NCBI GenBank assembly: GCA_051656645.1
Contig: JBOGCH010000040.1
Location: 189,550 to 253,549 of the forward strand
DNA: 64,000 bases
Source of the DNA: JBOGCH01 sp051656645
Lineage (GTDB): Bacteria; Bacteroidota; Bacteroidia; Bacteroidales; Marinifilaceae
Direction of reading: 5' to 3'
Positions within the stretch are counted from its first letter, which is position 1; every line of letters starts with the position of its first letter. The position numbers were made by a program, and so were the translations under genes. This document shows positions 27,212 to 36,645 of the stretch, piece after piece. The notes below the pieces were generated by a model, which was not told the origin of the DNA, did no database searches, and saw nothing but the letters and a program-made list of their open reading frames with translations.

Positions 27212-28953
27212 CGAGTTTGCGGTCTTCGACCACTGAGGCGAGCCCCGAAGGACGAGTCCGTAGACCGGGCACCGTAGTACGAGTTCACATACCACGGGGC
27301 GCAACTACGACCGGAGTGCGCAGAACCACCGACCAAAAAGGCTGTCCATTTAGCTGGTTCGCCCACAGCCGGAAAAGCAGGTGCATAAAAATAACATGCA
27401 TATCTTTTCCCCGTGCCACTGCCAACAGAGGCAGGCATCATGCCGTGCATTTCCTTTACATATCCCTCCCGCGATGGTAATTGATACGTTTTGGAATATC
27501 CATCACTTCCAGTATCTGCATCACCCTTTAAGATATATGCAAATCTATTCTGATCGTCTCTATGTTCAATGTTTATACCTGCAATCCACTGCCACATGGT
27601 GCCTGATAAATCATCCCAGCCACCACAAGACAGATAACTGAAAGAAATATCAAAACCTAATATCCGCCATCTATGACCTATGGTTGTAAAAATATCAGCA
27701 GACAATGACAATTGATGATTACTGTCTTTCCCTGTAATTAAAGCAGTGTCCATTGTGGTATCATTCTGAATTGTCTTTCCAATCCAGAATGACGCATCTC
27801 TATATTGGAATACCTCGTTGCAATAAATAGCCCCTGATACGATTTTATCAACCCTTCCTCTAATACCATCACGCCATGTCTTCGTGATAAAACCATCTTG
27901 AATCCCATGCTGAAGGACTCCCTCAAGCATATAATTAGGATTTGCATAAATGCCATTGAAAAACGCAATCCATTCGTATGTTTTTAAATTTGACCAATTA
28001 CTACCACTTCCACCTCTATAAACCCCGCCATCACGAACCGGATCAGCCCACCAATCCGAACAACAATTGTGTACTATAACCATGTTTCTAATTATGCGAT
28101 ACATCTCATAATCCTCAATCTGCCATCCAGCACCTCTTAAATAGGCTGCATTTTGAGCCGATACGCGAGTTAAATTTCCTGCACATCTACCCAACAAACT
28201 AGCATCGCTATCTTCATCAAGAGTTGCGACATTTGTTCCTCCACGATAGTCTAAACTACGGTTAAAAACAGACGCAAGCTTACCTGTTGAGCGTTGTATT
28301 GTCGATAAAGATGGAGCTGATAAAATATCATCATCAACAAATGTTGCGGCCATGCCCCCAATCTCAAAGTAGGATGTGGAAAATAACTTATACTCTTCAT
28401 GGTCATGTATTCCATCAAAATAATAAAAACCTCCCGGAATAACGATCATCACCTGGCCATCAGTTCCATCTAAACTAACAGGACCACCATCTAAACGCCT
28501 TCCGGCATTTTGTGGATCCAAAATATAATTATCTGTCATATCGTCGTTAACGACAGCTAAATATCTACTATTCCATACCGGATCTATTTTTAGCAAGGAT
28601 TCGTTATATGGCTCCCATCGCGTCGCGTCCATATCAATTCGACGCTTAACCCCATAAACAGATAGATAGTTTGTAGGTATTTGCGATAAAGGGATTTTTC
28701 CATTCTCGTCTAAGTCTGCTTTTTTCGTAAGTTCGCTACCTACATTTTCAGGCAAATTTTCCACTTTGTTTTTTTCTAAAGTCGTGTAATTATTGTCACT
28801 TAGTACTTTACCACCATCTGCATTTTTCTTTTTTTCAATTTCAAGTGCCATATCTTCAAGTAATCCACCAATCCTATTCGCTGTGTTTGCACCAGGGATG
28901 GTTTCATTTTTGATGACCGCTGCTCTATTTTTTATTTCATTGATTGTTGCCAT
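27202..28953 (-). CDS. DGR target: tail-fibre/receptor-binding-like protein with variable C-type-lectin-type C-terminus
   Basis: 583 residues. The N-terminus (MATINEIKNRAAVIKNETIPGA) is typical of Bacteroidota phage tail-fibre attachment segments. A central globular region follows. The C-terminal about 130 residues have the W/G-rich pattern of the formylglycine-enzyme/CLec fold used by DGR targets, ending in the VR. The protein extends eleven residues past the VR with a basic RRPQTRRR tail. It is the last structural gene before TR and RT, so it is very likely the host-receptor adhesin that the DGR diversifies. Confidence 0.9.
   Translation of the reverse strand: MATINEIKNRAAVIKNETIPGANTANRIGGLLEDMALEIEKKKNADGGKVLSDNNYTTLEKNKVENLPENVGSELTKKADLDENGKIPLSQIPTNYLSVYGVKRRIDMDATRWEPYNESLLKIDPVWNSRYLAVVNDDMTDNYILDPQNAGRRLDGGPVSLDGTDGQVMIVIPGGFYYFDGIHDHEEYKLFSTSYFEIGGMAATFVDDDILSAPSLSTIQRSTGKLASVFNRSLDYRGGTNVATLDEDSDASLLGRCAGNLTRVSAQNAAYLRGAGWQIEDYEMYRIIRNMVIVHNCCSDWWADPVRDGGVYRGGSGSNWSNLKTYEWIAFFNGIYANPNYMLEGVLQHGIQDGFITKTWRDGIRGRVDKIVSGAIYCNEVFQYRDASFWIGKTIQNDTTMDTALITGKDSNHQLSLSADIFTTIGHRWRILGFDISFSYLSCGGWDDLSGTMWQWIAGINIEHRDDQNRFAYILKGDADTGSDGYSKTYQLPSREGYVKEMHGMMPASVGSGTGKRYACYFYAPAFPAVGEPAKWTAFLVGGSAHSGRSCAPWYVNSYYGARSTDSSFGARLSGRRPQTRRR
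27231..27343 (-). repeat. DGR variable repeat (VR)
   Basis: 3' end of the target gene. It differs from the TR by adenine-directed changes at 11 of about 21 TR adenines. In protein terms the TR-encoded Asn/Ile positions have become H, S, S, Y, Y, D, S and F. Framework residues such as CAPWYV and FGARLS are unchanged. Confidence 0.95.
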
Positions 28954-29046
28954 ATTAATTGAATGTTAAGTCAAACGTAAAATCAAAATAACTGCTTATC
29001 AACGTATGACCACATAGGTCAACTGTTGCTAAATTATACACCAACA

Positions 29047-29328
29047 TCACACTAAAGCCTTAATGGATGTCGGCTCATTTGTACACACTACACGTAGGAA
29101 TTGACCTCTTATTCCTCCGGTTACACCCACTTCAGAGATTCCATCCGTAGATACTGTTAATCCCGGTATATCACAAAAATCATCACCGGTAATTGAACGC
29201 TGCACTGTAAAGGTGCTCTGTACTGATACCTTTACCTGTATCGCAGCGTTTATCCCGTCCAACTGGACCGATTCCGACACATACTTGCCATCAACAAGTG
29301 TCGCGTTTAAGGTTGTTAATTTTGCCAT
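29047..29328 (-). CDS. phage structural protein, hypothetical
   Basis: The ATG at 29328 (MAKLTTLNATLVDGKYVSES) gives 93 residues; an ORF start at 29364 would overlap the preceding gene and has no supporting features. It is beta-rich and small. Its location between baseplate genes and the fibre suggests a tail-tip or fibre-attachment role, but no family was recognised. Confidence 0.65.
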   Translation of the reverse strand: MAKLTTLNATLVDGKYVSESVQLDGINAAIQVKVSVQSTFTVQRSITGDDFCDIPGLTVSTDGISEVGVTGGIRGQFLRVVCTNEPTSIKALV

Positions 29329-29345
29329 CTGTTTAATATTAAAAG

Positions 29346-29660
29346 TTATACACCTATAGGGCAACTATTCGTATTTTCTTTATATGCTTCGTATCCTGCA
29401 ATCGTATCATTATCAATGTTTAATCCGGACTCTCTGGATTCCACATAAGCCTTAAAAAAATTAAGTCTATTGTTATAGTCCCAATTCATCATTGATGCTA
29501 ATTCAGCGTCCGTTATTGCCGGAAAGGTTGCACCATTATGAGTAAACTCCAGTCGACCATCATATAACTTGCGATCATATCCGGGGATTATCTGCCCATT
29601 CACTTTTTTTGTAAGCTCAAGCGTTAGCGAACGCTGCTTACCTGTGTTTACATAAGCCAT
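29346..29660 (-). CDS. phage hypothetical protein
   Basis: 104 residues, mixed composition (MAYVNTGKQRSLTLELTKK; DNDTIAGYEAYKENT). It directly follows the 276-residue tail protein by one base and belongs to the same leftward late transcript. Not recognised beyond a probable tail role. Confidence 0.65.
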   Translation of the reverse strand: MAYVNTGKQRSLTLELTKKVNGQIIPGYDRKLYDGRLEFTHNGATFPAITDAELASMMNWDYNNRLNFFKAYVESRESGLNIDNDTIAGYEAYKENTNSCPIGV

Positions 29661-29661
29661 G

Positions 29662-30492
29662 TTAATTATTTTTTATTTTATAAACATAATTGCCATCTGT
29701 TTCCGGAGAGATACTTAACAATTCAACCTTGTAATCATCATACCAATCCACCCAGTAACTATCTAGTCTATTCCAATCAAATTCATAATCCGTTTGATGC
29801 AAAGATGCTGATACTGTTGCACTTTTAATACTTTGCCAATAACCGTTTCTCTTACCCATAAGCGTATAAGTAATTCTCAATACACTCGTGGAATAATTAT
29901 TAATATCTGTAGACTGTGGATCAACTACAATATTCACTTTGTTTTGACTTCCTGTAGATCCACCGCTGGTCACTGGTTGAGGAACTATAAAAATAAGTGG
30001 ACCTCGCTGACATAAATGGTTTACCCATTTAACTTCCGTAACATCTTCCCGGCGTTCACATACATGACTAATAAACCTATTCTCCCATGATGCATTGGCA
30101 CGCTCACATACATGGCCCTTAAATTCTACACTCCACGACATATCGCTAAATAGTATCTGATAACTTTTACCGGCCAATTTGTATTTGTTTAGTAGAGCAT
30201 GCAATCGCTGTTCATCCACATATTCATTAACATTTACAATGAAATCTATTGGTTTTCCATCACCTTCAACAATCAGAGCTCCAGCGCCAAGTTCATCGTA
30301 AATCATCCGCTCCAGCGACATCGATGAATAATTGCGCAACGCTACCGCTCTTGTCTTTGACATATACAACAACAAGGATGCATGACACACTTTTATCTGC
30401 CCAACCATCACCGCAAGCAGAGATATCATCTTTACGCGTCTTAATTGCCGTGGCAACAAATCACTTATTAACTTTGTCCAGTTTAAATCCAT
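29662..30492 (-). CDS. phage tail/baseplate protein, Mu gp48 position
   Basis: 276 residues. The N-terminal 60 residues (LPRQLRRVKMISLLAVMVGQIK) differ from the beta-rich C-terminal domain (YTLMGKRNGYWQSIKSATVS). Its place right after the baseplate J-like gene matches the Mu gp48 slot, which links baseplate and fibre. Similarity to gp48 itself is not evident, so the role is inferred from order. It overlaps the upstream gene by one base. Confidence 0.6.
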   Translation of the reverse strand: MDLNWTKLISDLLPRQLRRVKMISLLAVMVGQIKVCHASLLLYMSKTRAVALRNYSSMSLERMIYDELGAGALIVEGDGKPIDFIVNVNEYVDEQRLHALLNKYKLAGKSYQILFSDMSWSVEFKGHVCERANASWENRFISHVCERREDVTEVKWVNHLCQRGPLIFIVPQPVTSGGSTGSQNKVNIVVDPQSTDINNYSTSVLRITYTLMGKRNGYWQSIKSATVSASLHQTDYEFDWNRLDSYWVDWYDDYKVELLSISPETDGNYVYKIKNN

Positions 30493-31337
30493 TATTGAGG
30501 AAGATAACTTAAATTAAAAACATCAATTATAAACGATCCTGAAGCACTTTCAACCGTTTGACCAACCACCTCGCTCGCCACATCAGACACAGCCGACTGG
30601 TGCGTCACCCCGGTTAAAATAACATCATCAACACCTACTGCCGACTGGATAGCATCAATGAGTTTTGTCTTATTGAAGACTCCACCGTATATAATCCCAT
30701 CCAAATAAGTCTTTATAGCATGCTCTACGGGCTTTATACCGGTACTAGTGAGCAACTGTCCAGTACTATTTAACAACAAAGGGTTATAGTTTATCTGCGC
30801 AGTAACGGATAGTTTATCCGGGCTTTTAGACACAATATCATAATGTACTCCGGCGGCACCAACTTGCTTTATATAAACACCAAACCTTGACAATTGCTCA
30901 GGTGTTAATGCACCCTTATTTGTCGCAGATACAAGCAATCTTAATTTAGTTACACCATCAACATCAACTTGTCGCACAGCCGCATATTTAACAATCCTGG
31001 CGCTATCATCTATCGTGTCGTATACAAATCTATATTGACCATCCAAGCTAACATTATATCCATCCTGATACGCTAAACACATCTTATGATACCACGGAAT
31101 AGAGCACATATAATTACTCTCTATTATAGACGTAATACTATCTTGATAATCTCCAATTATACACTCCAACAACCACAGCGACATAGATACTACTTGTATT
31201 AATAATGCCTCTATAGCAACCTTACTAAACTGCTCATCAAACGTCTTGCCTGCTACTAATCCATAAATTTTAGCCAATTCTACATTCGTAACAAAATCAG
31301 CCTTCATGGCATCGCTTATCTCTTTGCGTGTTCTCAT
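30492..31337 (-). CDS. baseplate J-like protein (Mu gp47 type)
   Basis: 281 residues. A helical N-terminus (MRTRKEISDAMKADFVTN) is followed by a middle region with VSATNKGALTPEQLSRF and a C-terminal DAIQSAVGVDDVILTG, a layout seen in baseplate J-like proteins of Bacteroidota Mu-like phages. It forms baseplate wedges. It lies in the expected order after the spike, W-like and LysM genes. Confidence 0.75.
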   Translation of the reverse strand: MRTRKEISDAMKADFVTNVELAKIYGLVAGKTFDEQFSKVAIEALLIQVVSMSLWLLECIIGDYQDSITSIIESNYMCSIPWYHKMCLAYQDGYNVSLDGQYRFVYDTIDDSARIVKYAAVRQVDVDGVTKLRLLVSATNKGALTPEQLSRFGVYIKQVGAAGVHYDIVSKSPDKLSVTAQINYNPLLLNSTGQLLTSTGIKPVEHAIKTYLDGIIYGGVFNKTKLIDAIQSAVGVDDVILTGVTHQSAVSDVASEVVGQTVESASGSFIIDVFNLSYLPQ

Positions 31338-31612
31338 TAGTCAAAAGTTAAATCAAACGTTACATCAAACATATTCACATTATCAACCATCGTCACAGGT
31401 GGATTTGATACCGGGATAATAGTTGCTTGCCTATACTCGGCAACAATCTTTTTATCAATATCGCACTCTCCAATAACAAGTTCACATCCACCAATCTCAT
31501 CAGTAATTACAATCCCATTAGCAATGGCAATCAAATAAGCATTATCAAGTATACCTGTATACTGCAATGCTATATCCCAAATATTTTGTCCCGGTAAAAC
31601 TTTAACCTTCAT
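31337..31612 (-). CDS. LysM-domain tail protein (tail protein X-like)
   Basis: 91 residues. VLPGQNIWDIALQYTG ... AIANGI is a LysM repeat as in phage tail protein X/gp53-type baseplate proteins. It overlaps the preceding gene by 11 bp and abuts the J-like gene. Confidence 0.75.
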   Translation of the reverse strand: MKVKVLPGQNIWDIALQYTGILDNAYLIAIANGIVITDEIGGCELVIGECDIDKKIVAEYRQATIIPVSNPPVTMVDNVNMFDVTFDLTFD

Positions 31613-31913
31613 CAGCCAATATATTTAAGTTTCCGGCACGCAAACCAATTTCATTGATACGAATACAATCCATCTTAAATTGATTGCGTATCTCTCTAAA
31701 CATCGCCACCGGAGAGTCATCATTAATAAATCCTATCATCCCCACACCCAGTAATGGATGCTCTTTAAAATCACCCTTGTCCGCCTCAAGCAACAGCTTC
31801 TGCCTCTGTCTAAATACATCACCGATACAAAGGCCACCTGTAATTAAACCGGCATCGTCTCTAACCACATCAATAACTAAGTCGTTATTGTCATCAATTA
31901 ACAATGCTTCCAT
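31602..31913 (-). CDS. baseplate W/gp25-like protein
   Basis: 103 residues. It has GDVFRQRQKLLLEADKGDFKEHP followed by PLLGVGMIGFINDDSP, as in GPW/gp25-type wedge proteins (Mu gp46 position) of Bacteroidota phages. It overlaps neighbours at both ends by 1-11 bp. Confidence 0.7.
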   Translation of the reverse strand: MEALLIDDNNDLVIDVVRDDAGLITGGLCIGDVFRQRQKLLLEADKGDFKEHPLLGVGMIGFINDDSPVAMFREIRNQFKMDCIRINEIGLRAGNLNILADEG

Positions 31914-32482
31914 TAGTGTTTTATTTTGTCGTTATTCATAGCACCTATCTGTATGGCCTTGCCGGTCATTGAGGTTGTGTAAGCCTGCGAACCAAGCGCA
32001 CCATTAGACGCCATCGCAGCACCAACAGCATTAAATGCACCCGGAAGAGCTGCATGCATCGCCTCGCAAAATTTCTTGAGGCTATCCAGGTTCTTCTTGA
32101 CTTCCTCAACCATAACCATGCCGCCATTATCACCTCCATTTATCACGATACTGTCACAATCTATGGTGATACCGGACTCTTGAATCCCTATAGTCAGCTT
32201 TCCGCACTTATAATCAATCTTCTCAATGTCGCCATATTGACACACATAAAGTTCGTTGCTTAATCCCAACCGGGATACTAACACTACACTGCCTATGCGT
32301 GGCGTCAGTATCAATCCATTGTCGCCTACAACGCTCTTTAATCGCACGTCATAATAACTAACTGCGCCATCACGCTCAATCGTGCACACATCGCCTGTCA
32401 CCTCCGTAACCACGCCCGGAAATACTAAATCAGGATCAAGCATATCCTTGAATTTTCGTTTTAACGCCTCAAGTTCATTCAT
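31913..32482 (-). CDS. baseplate spike protein V-like (Mu gp45 type)
   Basis: 189 residues. An OB-fold-like N-terminal part (FPGVVTEVTGDVCTIER ... LTPRIGSVVLVSRLG) fits gpV/gp45 spikes. A beta-helical middle follows (CGKLTIGIQESGITIDC). It would form the membrane-piercing tip. Confidence 0.75.
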   Translation of the reverse strand: MNELEALKRKFKDMLDPDLVFPGVVTEVTGDVCTIERDGAVSYYDVRLKSVVGDNGLILTPRIGSVVLVSRLGLSNELYVCQYGDIEKIDYKCGKLTIGIQESGITIDCDSIVINGGDNGGMVMVEEVKKNLDSLKKFCEAMHAALPGAFNAVGAAMASNGALGSQAYTTSMTGKAIQIGAMNNDKIKH

Positions 32483-33441
32483 ACCTTCATCCCAATTTCA
32501 ACATTCCTACGAGCACCCGATGTCCCAAAACGAACATCTACACTCTCAATAAAATATCTACCACTACGTTCCGGATAAACAGGATCCTCCAGTTCGGCAA
32601 CCATACAGGGCATCGCAAAGGGCTGTAGAAACGTCTCTATCTTGCCGCGATAACCATCATACTTATAACGCTTCAGTTCCGTATCGGCAAGCATCTTTAA
32701 TTCTGCTACAGAACTTACATCATAGAAATACAATGTTTTCTGTTCACCACCATCATCACCAATCTTTCCCTCAATCTTCTCCCCATCACGATTAAAACAA
32801 ATTGCCTTAACATTCAACCTGATATCGTCTCCTGAGATATATTTCATATCCCCATCCTTAATGACATTATATCTAAACCGATATTTAACCGTGTCGCTAA
32901 TTACATCAAATGGACGGCATACATACAAGCGTCCTTCCACATCAAAGAATACCGTTAAGCCATATGTACTTTTAAGCCATCCCAGAAGCCAATAAGCGGT
33001 CTTGCTATTCACAACTACATTCTTTAATTTTAAATCAACACAGTAGCCTATTTGAACGCCTTTTAAAAGGATGTTTAAACACTGTTTAAGCGACACCTCT
33101 TTAGCGGAATAAACCAAATTAGTCTGCCTTAACGGATAAGCAGCATCTTCGCATTCTATCTCAATGGGTACTTTATAATTTAATCGTTTAACATAGCCTC
33201 TAAACTCTTCGCGCAAATCGCCATCGTATCCCAATTTAATTACAACAGGATCACCCACCTTTATCGCCTTAGCAGTTTCAATGGTCGTTGATATTTCGCC
33301 ATCCTGTTTAAGTACCGCCGTAACCGGGAGCTTTATAACGGCCGCAGCACCTATTGTGTCAATACCGTGCTTAATCCGCACATCATTAACACTCTTAATG
33401 GTATAAGCTCCAATTTTTATATTTGCTCCAAGTACATGCAT
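32479..33441 (-). CDS. baseplate hub protein, gpD/Mu gp44-like
   Basis: 320 residues. Domains such as VGDPVVIKLGYDGDLREEFRG and LLGWLKSTYGL...FFDVEGRLYVCRPFD fit the late-control D/Mu P tail-protein family that forms the central hub. It overlaps the spike gene by 4 bp (ATGA). Confidence 0.75.
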   Translation of the reverse strand: MHVLGANIKIGAYTIKSVNDVRIKHGIDTIGAAAVIKLPVTAVLKQDGEISTTIETAKAIKVGDPVVIKLGYDGDLREEFRGYVKRLNYKVPIEIECEDAAYPLRQTNLVYSAKEVSLKQCLNILLKGVQIGYCVDLKLKNVVVNSKTAYWLLGWLKSTYGLTVFFDVEGRLYVCRPFDVISDTVKYRFRYNVIKDGDMKYISGDDIRLNVKAICFNRDGEKIEGKIGDDGGEQKTLYFYDVSSVAELKMLADTELKRYKYDGYRGKIETFLQPFAMPCMVAELEDPVYPERSGRYFIESVDVRFGTSGARRNVEIGMKV

Positions 33442-33443
33442 TG

Positions 33444-34046
33444 TTAGTCAATTATTAATTCAAAACTCTTATCGCTCACTGCTGTTATCTTTATAGCCTG
33501 TAAATCCTCATACCCGGGCATACTAGGATAGTCAATGCTTTTTATTACAACTTTGTCATCACTCTCAAGTATTAAGTCAGTAAGGGCGCACTGTAGTGTA
33601 ACCGGCTCATTGATATTATACAATTCATCAATTTCACTTATTGCATCTTCAGGGTATTCACCATTACCGGATATAACTCCGGCTATACTAATCTCATAAT
33701 CGTCAACGGCAATTAATTCTTTAACAGAACCCCTACGACCAACCATTGCAGTCTCAACAATAGTCTTCTTCCCAACAGCTTGAATCACCGCATTGGGTAT
33801 TTCATAACTCTTTCCGCGATACACAAATACAACAGGCATAAACACCCATATCCCGTTCACGTCTCGCTTGCGCAAAAGCGATCCTTTTTTTGTATACTCT
33901 TCAACCTCGTTTTCATTGGTATACTCAAAGTCATCTCCCTGAAGCTCTCCGGCGCGTTTCTTCCGGAACCATAATCCAGGATAAGGCAACCCTTTACAAC
34001 CTACAAGGTTCTTCAGTATGTTCTGTATGTCAAACCTACTTCTCAT
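33444..34046 (-). CDS. phage tail protein, DUF6046-like
   Basis: 200 residues. It contains YPGLWFRKKRAGEL and a central VGRRGSVKELIAVDDYEISIAG strand region. Its position between tape measure and hub corresponds to Mu gp43 (tail/DNA circulation protein) but it is much shorter. Family assignment is by resemblance to Bacteroidota phage tail proteins and is moderate. Confidence 0.6.
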   Translation of the reverse strand: MRSRFDIQNILKNLVGCKGLPYPGLWFRKKRAGELQGDDFEYTNENEVEEYTKKGSLLRKRDVNGIWVFMPVVFVYRGKSYEIPNAVIQAVGKKTIVETAMVGRRGSVKELIAVDDYEISIAGVISGNGEYPEDAISEIDELYNINEPVTLQCALTDLILESDDKVVIKSIDYPSMPGYEDLQAIKITAVSDKSFELIID

Positions 34047-36451
34047 GCGTCCATAAACTCTTTAAGGGTGTCTATTACATAATTCTTAATCTCATCAGCA
34101 CCTTTACCGTCAGCGTGTGCAATGTTTATCACTATCTGATCGCAAAAGCGCTCCATTCGCACATTTTTATCATCGGGCCTATCAAGAGAATCAAACGTCT
34201 GAGGAGTCCCGGCAGTGGCAACACTCAAAGGCAATGCAACTGCCGCAGCAGCTCTTGCAAGAGATGGCATATATACTTTAGGATTTAACCTATTTACAAT
34301 ACCTGCATAGTCCGATGAATTGTGCTTATTTGCAACAACATTACCAAGGTCTATAACCTTGCCACCGGAACCGGTTCCTTTTTTACCACCCAATGACGCC
34401 ATAAGAGATTCAAATGTTTTACCTCCGGCCACCGACGCAACTTTATCAATAACACTTCCCGGCACGCCATCCTCTGTTGATGTAGCTTGCGAAGCCGCCC
34501 AACTGTCACGTCCGGCTTGCTTGCCTTTTTGCCATGCAGATGAATAGTCTGTTTTTTGATGAGCGTTATATATTACGCCAACAACACTACCTTCAACCAT
34601 ACCATGACCAATTTCAGAAAAACCTTTCTTAGCAGCGTCTGCCGCTTCCTTAAAGTTCCCCTTAAAGAGATGACCAATAGCTGTGGCCACACCCGAAATG
34701 CCCGATATTATCTTCTTGAAAGGAGTTACAATACTATCAAACAAAGATTTCCCAAACGACTTAATGACCTCCCATGTACCCATAATAACCTCACGAAAGC
34801 CTTCAAATTTATTCCAGGCATAAACTATTGCCGTAACTACAGCTCCTATCGCTAACACAATCCAAGCTAATGGACAAGCATAAATGGCTGTATTAAAAGC
34901 CCATTGCGCTGTCGTTGCAATATGTGTCTTAACGGCAAGTACACTATCCCATAATGTCTTTGCTTTTGTAGCTATAACATCTTTGTGCTTTAACGCGGTA
35001 TTTATAGCAAGAATGGCTCCAAATGCGGTAAGCGTAGTTGTAAGAGCAATCACCCACGGAGTACCCTCCTGCAAGTGCGTCCACCACGATCCAAACAAAC
35101 CAATAATCCACTCAAGTGACGAACCCACACCATACAACACCATGGCAAGCGCATCAATACCAACATTAACAATGGGTAAAAACACACTCCCAAAATCCTC
35201 GGCAACATAGCCCAACAAATTCCAAGTACCATGCAGTTTGTTCATTGTGTTGTCACTGGCAAGCAACGTTCTCATCGTTTCACCGGCTGCATTACTCGTT
35301 GCACTCAAGCTATCGGCAAGCTTCATAACGTCAGCGGTTAGGATAGCAAACGCATTCTTCGCCTCCTTATCAACAAGTCCAATGCTCTGTAACACATTTG
35401 ACTTCTGCTCATCATTAAGCGGTGCTAATACCTTATTCAGGTCGCCAAAAATATCCACAAAGCTCCGTATCTTACCGGTATCGTCAAACACGTCAACACC
35501 TGCCTTTTTTAACTTGTCACGTATGTCAGATTTCCCCAGAGCTCCAAACGCATTTTCCATCAATACGGCAGCACGCTCAGCACTCTGACCTTTACCCGTC
35601 ATGTAGGCAAATACCCCGGCAACCTCTTTAAAAGCAATACCAAGGTTACTACCACCGGCTATCAGGTTAGGCATATACCGTGCAAAGTCAGCAAACTCAC
35701 CTGCACCCACGCGCTTAGCGGCAAACAACGTGTCAAGTACTTCCTGAGCGTTGGTGTTCTCTTTGCCGATAATGGATAAAGATTGTGCAAGCGCTCCGGC
35801 TACAACATTCATGTCAGTGGATCCTGCTTTAGCACCTTTCAATGCGGCATCAAAAATGGATAACGACTGATTCACATCACCCACCTGTGATAAGATTTTT
35901 TCAAAAGCATCCGGGGCACTTCCAAGTGCCGCCTTGTTGTCCTTGACAATTGCTTTTAACTTGCCACTCAACACATCTAACTCTTTCGGATTATATTGTG
36001 CAGTAGCATTAATCTTACCCATGCCACTCTCAAAACTCATGGCGCTTTTAGCTCCTGCCGCAATACCGGCACCTGCCAAAACAAGTGGATTAGTCACCAC
36101 TCCCGGCAGGGATGAAAAAGCATCGCTCATCCACATTTTAAACTTACCACCTCGTACATTCTCGAGTTTGTCAATTTCCTTTCCAAGTTTATTGATTTCC
36201 TTATTGTAGGTCTTTAGTGTATTTAAATCGTTAGGATTTATCAATTCACGCTCCGCTTGCAACAAGCGCATCTTATCACGTAGCGTTGAGATACTTCGAC
36301 CAAAATCTTTAGTAGTTCTGTCAAGTTTCTCCTGTGCCGCCCTCATGTGATTAAACTTATCAGCAGTCTCAGTGGATGCCCCGGTAATCTTCTGAATCTT
36401 ACCTGACACCTGGTCTGTTAAACTGATTATATATTCGTACTTTCCGGACAT
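34043..36451 (-). CDS. tail tape measure protein
   Basis: 802 residues. An N-terminal coiled coil (about 25-110) is followed by the TP901-type core (about 130-370: FESGMGKINATAQY, ANAFGALGKSD). Hydrophobic helices (about 410-540) and a flexible C-terminus complete it. It sets tail length and fills the tube. Its start codon overlaps the stop of the frameshifted chaperone extension (TAATG). Confidence 0.93.
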   Translation of the reverse strand: MSGKYEYIISLTDQVSGKIQKITGASTETADKFNHMRAAQEKLDRTTKDFGRSISTLRDKMRLLQAERELINPNDLNTLKTYNKEINKLGKEIDKLENVRGGKFKMWMSDAFSSLPGVVTNPLVLAGAGIAAGAKSAMSFESGMGKINATAQYNPKELDVLSGKLKAIVKDNKAALGSAPDAFEKILSQVGDVNQSLSIFDAALKGAKAGSTDMNVVAGALAQSLSIIGKENTNAQEVLDTLFAAKRVGAGEFADFARYMPNLIAGGSNLGIAFKEVAGVFAYMTGKGQSAERAAVLMENAFGALGKSDIRDKLKKAGVDVFDDTGKIRSFVDIFGDLNKVLAPLNDEQKSNVLQSIGLVDKEAKNAFAILTADVMKLADSLSATSNAAGETMRTLLASDNTMNKLHGTWNLLGYVAEDFGSVFLPIVNVGIDALAMVLYGVGSSLEWIIGLFGSWWTHLQEGTPWVIALTTTLTAFGAILAINTALKHKDVIATKAKTLWDSVLAVKTHIATTAQWAFNTAIYACPLAWIVLAIGAVVTAIVYAWNKFEGFREVIMGTWEVIKSFGKSLFDSIVTPFKKIISGISGVATAIGHLFKGNFKEAADAAKKGFSEIGHGMVEGSVVGVIYNAHQKTDYSSAWQKGKQAGRDSWAASQATSTEDGVPGSVIDKVASVAGGKTFESLMASLGGKKGTGSGGKVIDLGNVVANKHNSSDYAGIVNRLNPKVYMPSLARAAAAVALPLSVATAGTPQTFDSLDRPDDKNVRMERFCDQIVINIAHADGKGADEIKNYVIDTLKEFMDA

Positions 36452-36645
36452 TACACTAATAATTTACCTATTGACATTGCCAACATATTGGCCTGATATC
36501 TCAAAAACCACTCCGCTTCAAAAATGCGCTGCACCCACTGTCCATCATCAAGGTCATCGGGATCAATACCCAAGGTACAGCGTATTAACGCATCGGCGCA
36601 AAATAGATAAGCGCGCTCTTTGCCTACTTGTGTATCGCTTATAGC
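36451..36645 (-). CDS. -1 frame extension of the tail assembly chaperone (gpGT-type T domain)
   Basis: Open in the -1 frame from the slippery site to a TAA at 36451-36453, with no start codon of its own. It encodes about 64 residues (AISDTQVGKERAYLFCADALIRC ... in part, ending MLAMSIGKLLV). Read-through would give a fusion of about 162 residues from 36938. Its place between tail tube and tape measure is exactly that of lambda G-T and the Mu gp41/gp42 frameshift pair. Confidence 0.82.
   Translation of the reverse strand, partial: AISDTQVGKERAYLFCADALIRCTLGIDPDDLDDGQWVQRIFEAEWFLRYQANMLAMSIGKLLV

Noticed and set aside
27012..27236. Plus-strand 74-codon ORF over the template repeat
   Set aside because: It is the complement of the TR and lies opposite to the DGR transcript; TR sequence is conserved for RNA function.
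32054..32263. Many plus-strand ORFs inside the late tail block (for example 34884-35210, 39868-40335)
   Set aside because: Low-complexity complements of well-supported tail and capsid genes without family motifs.
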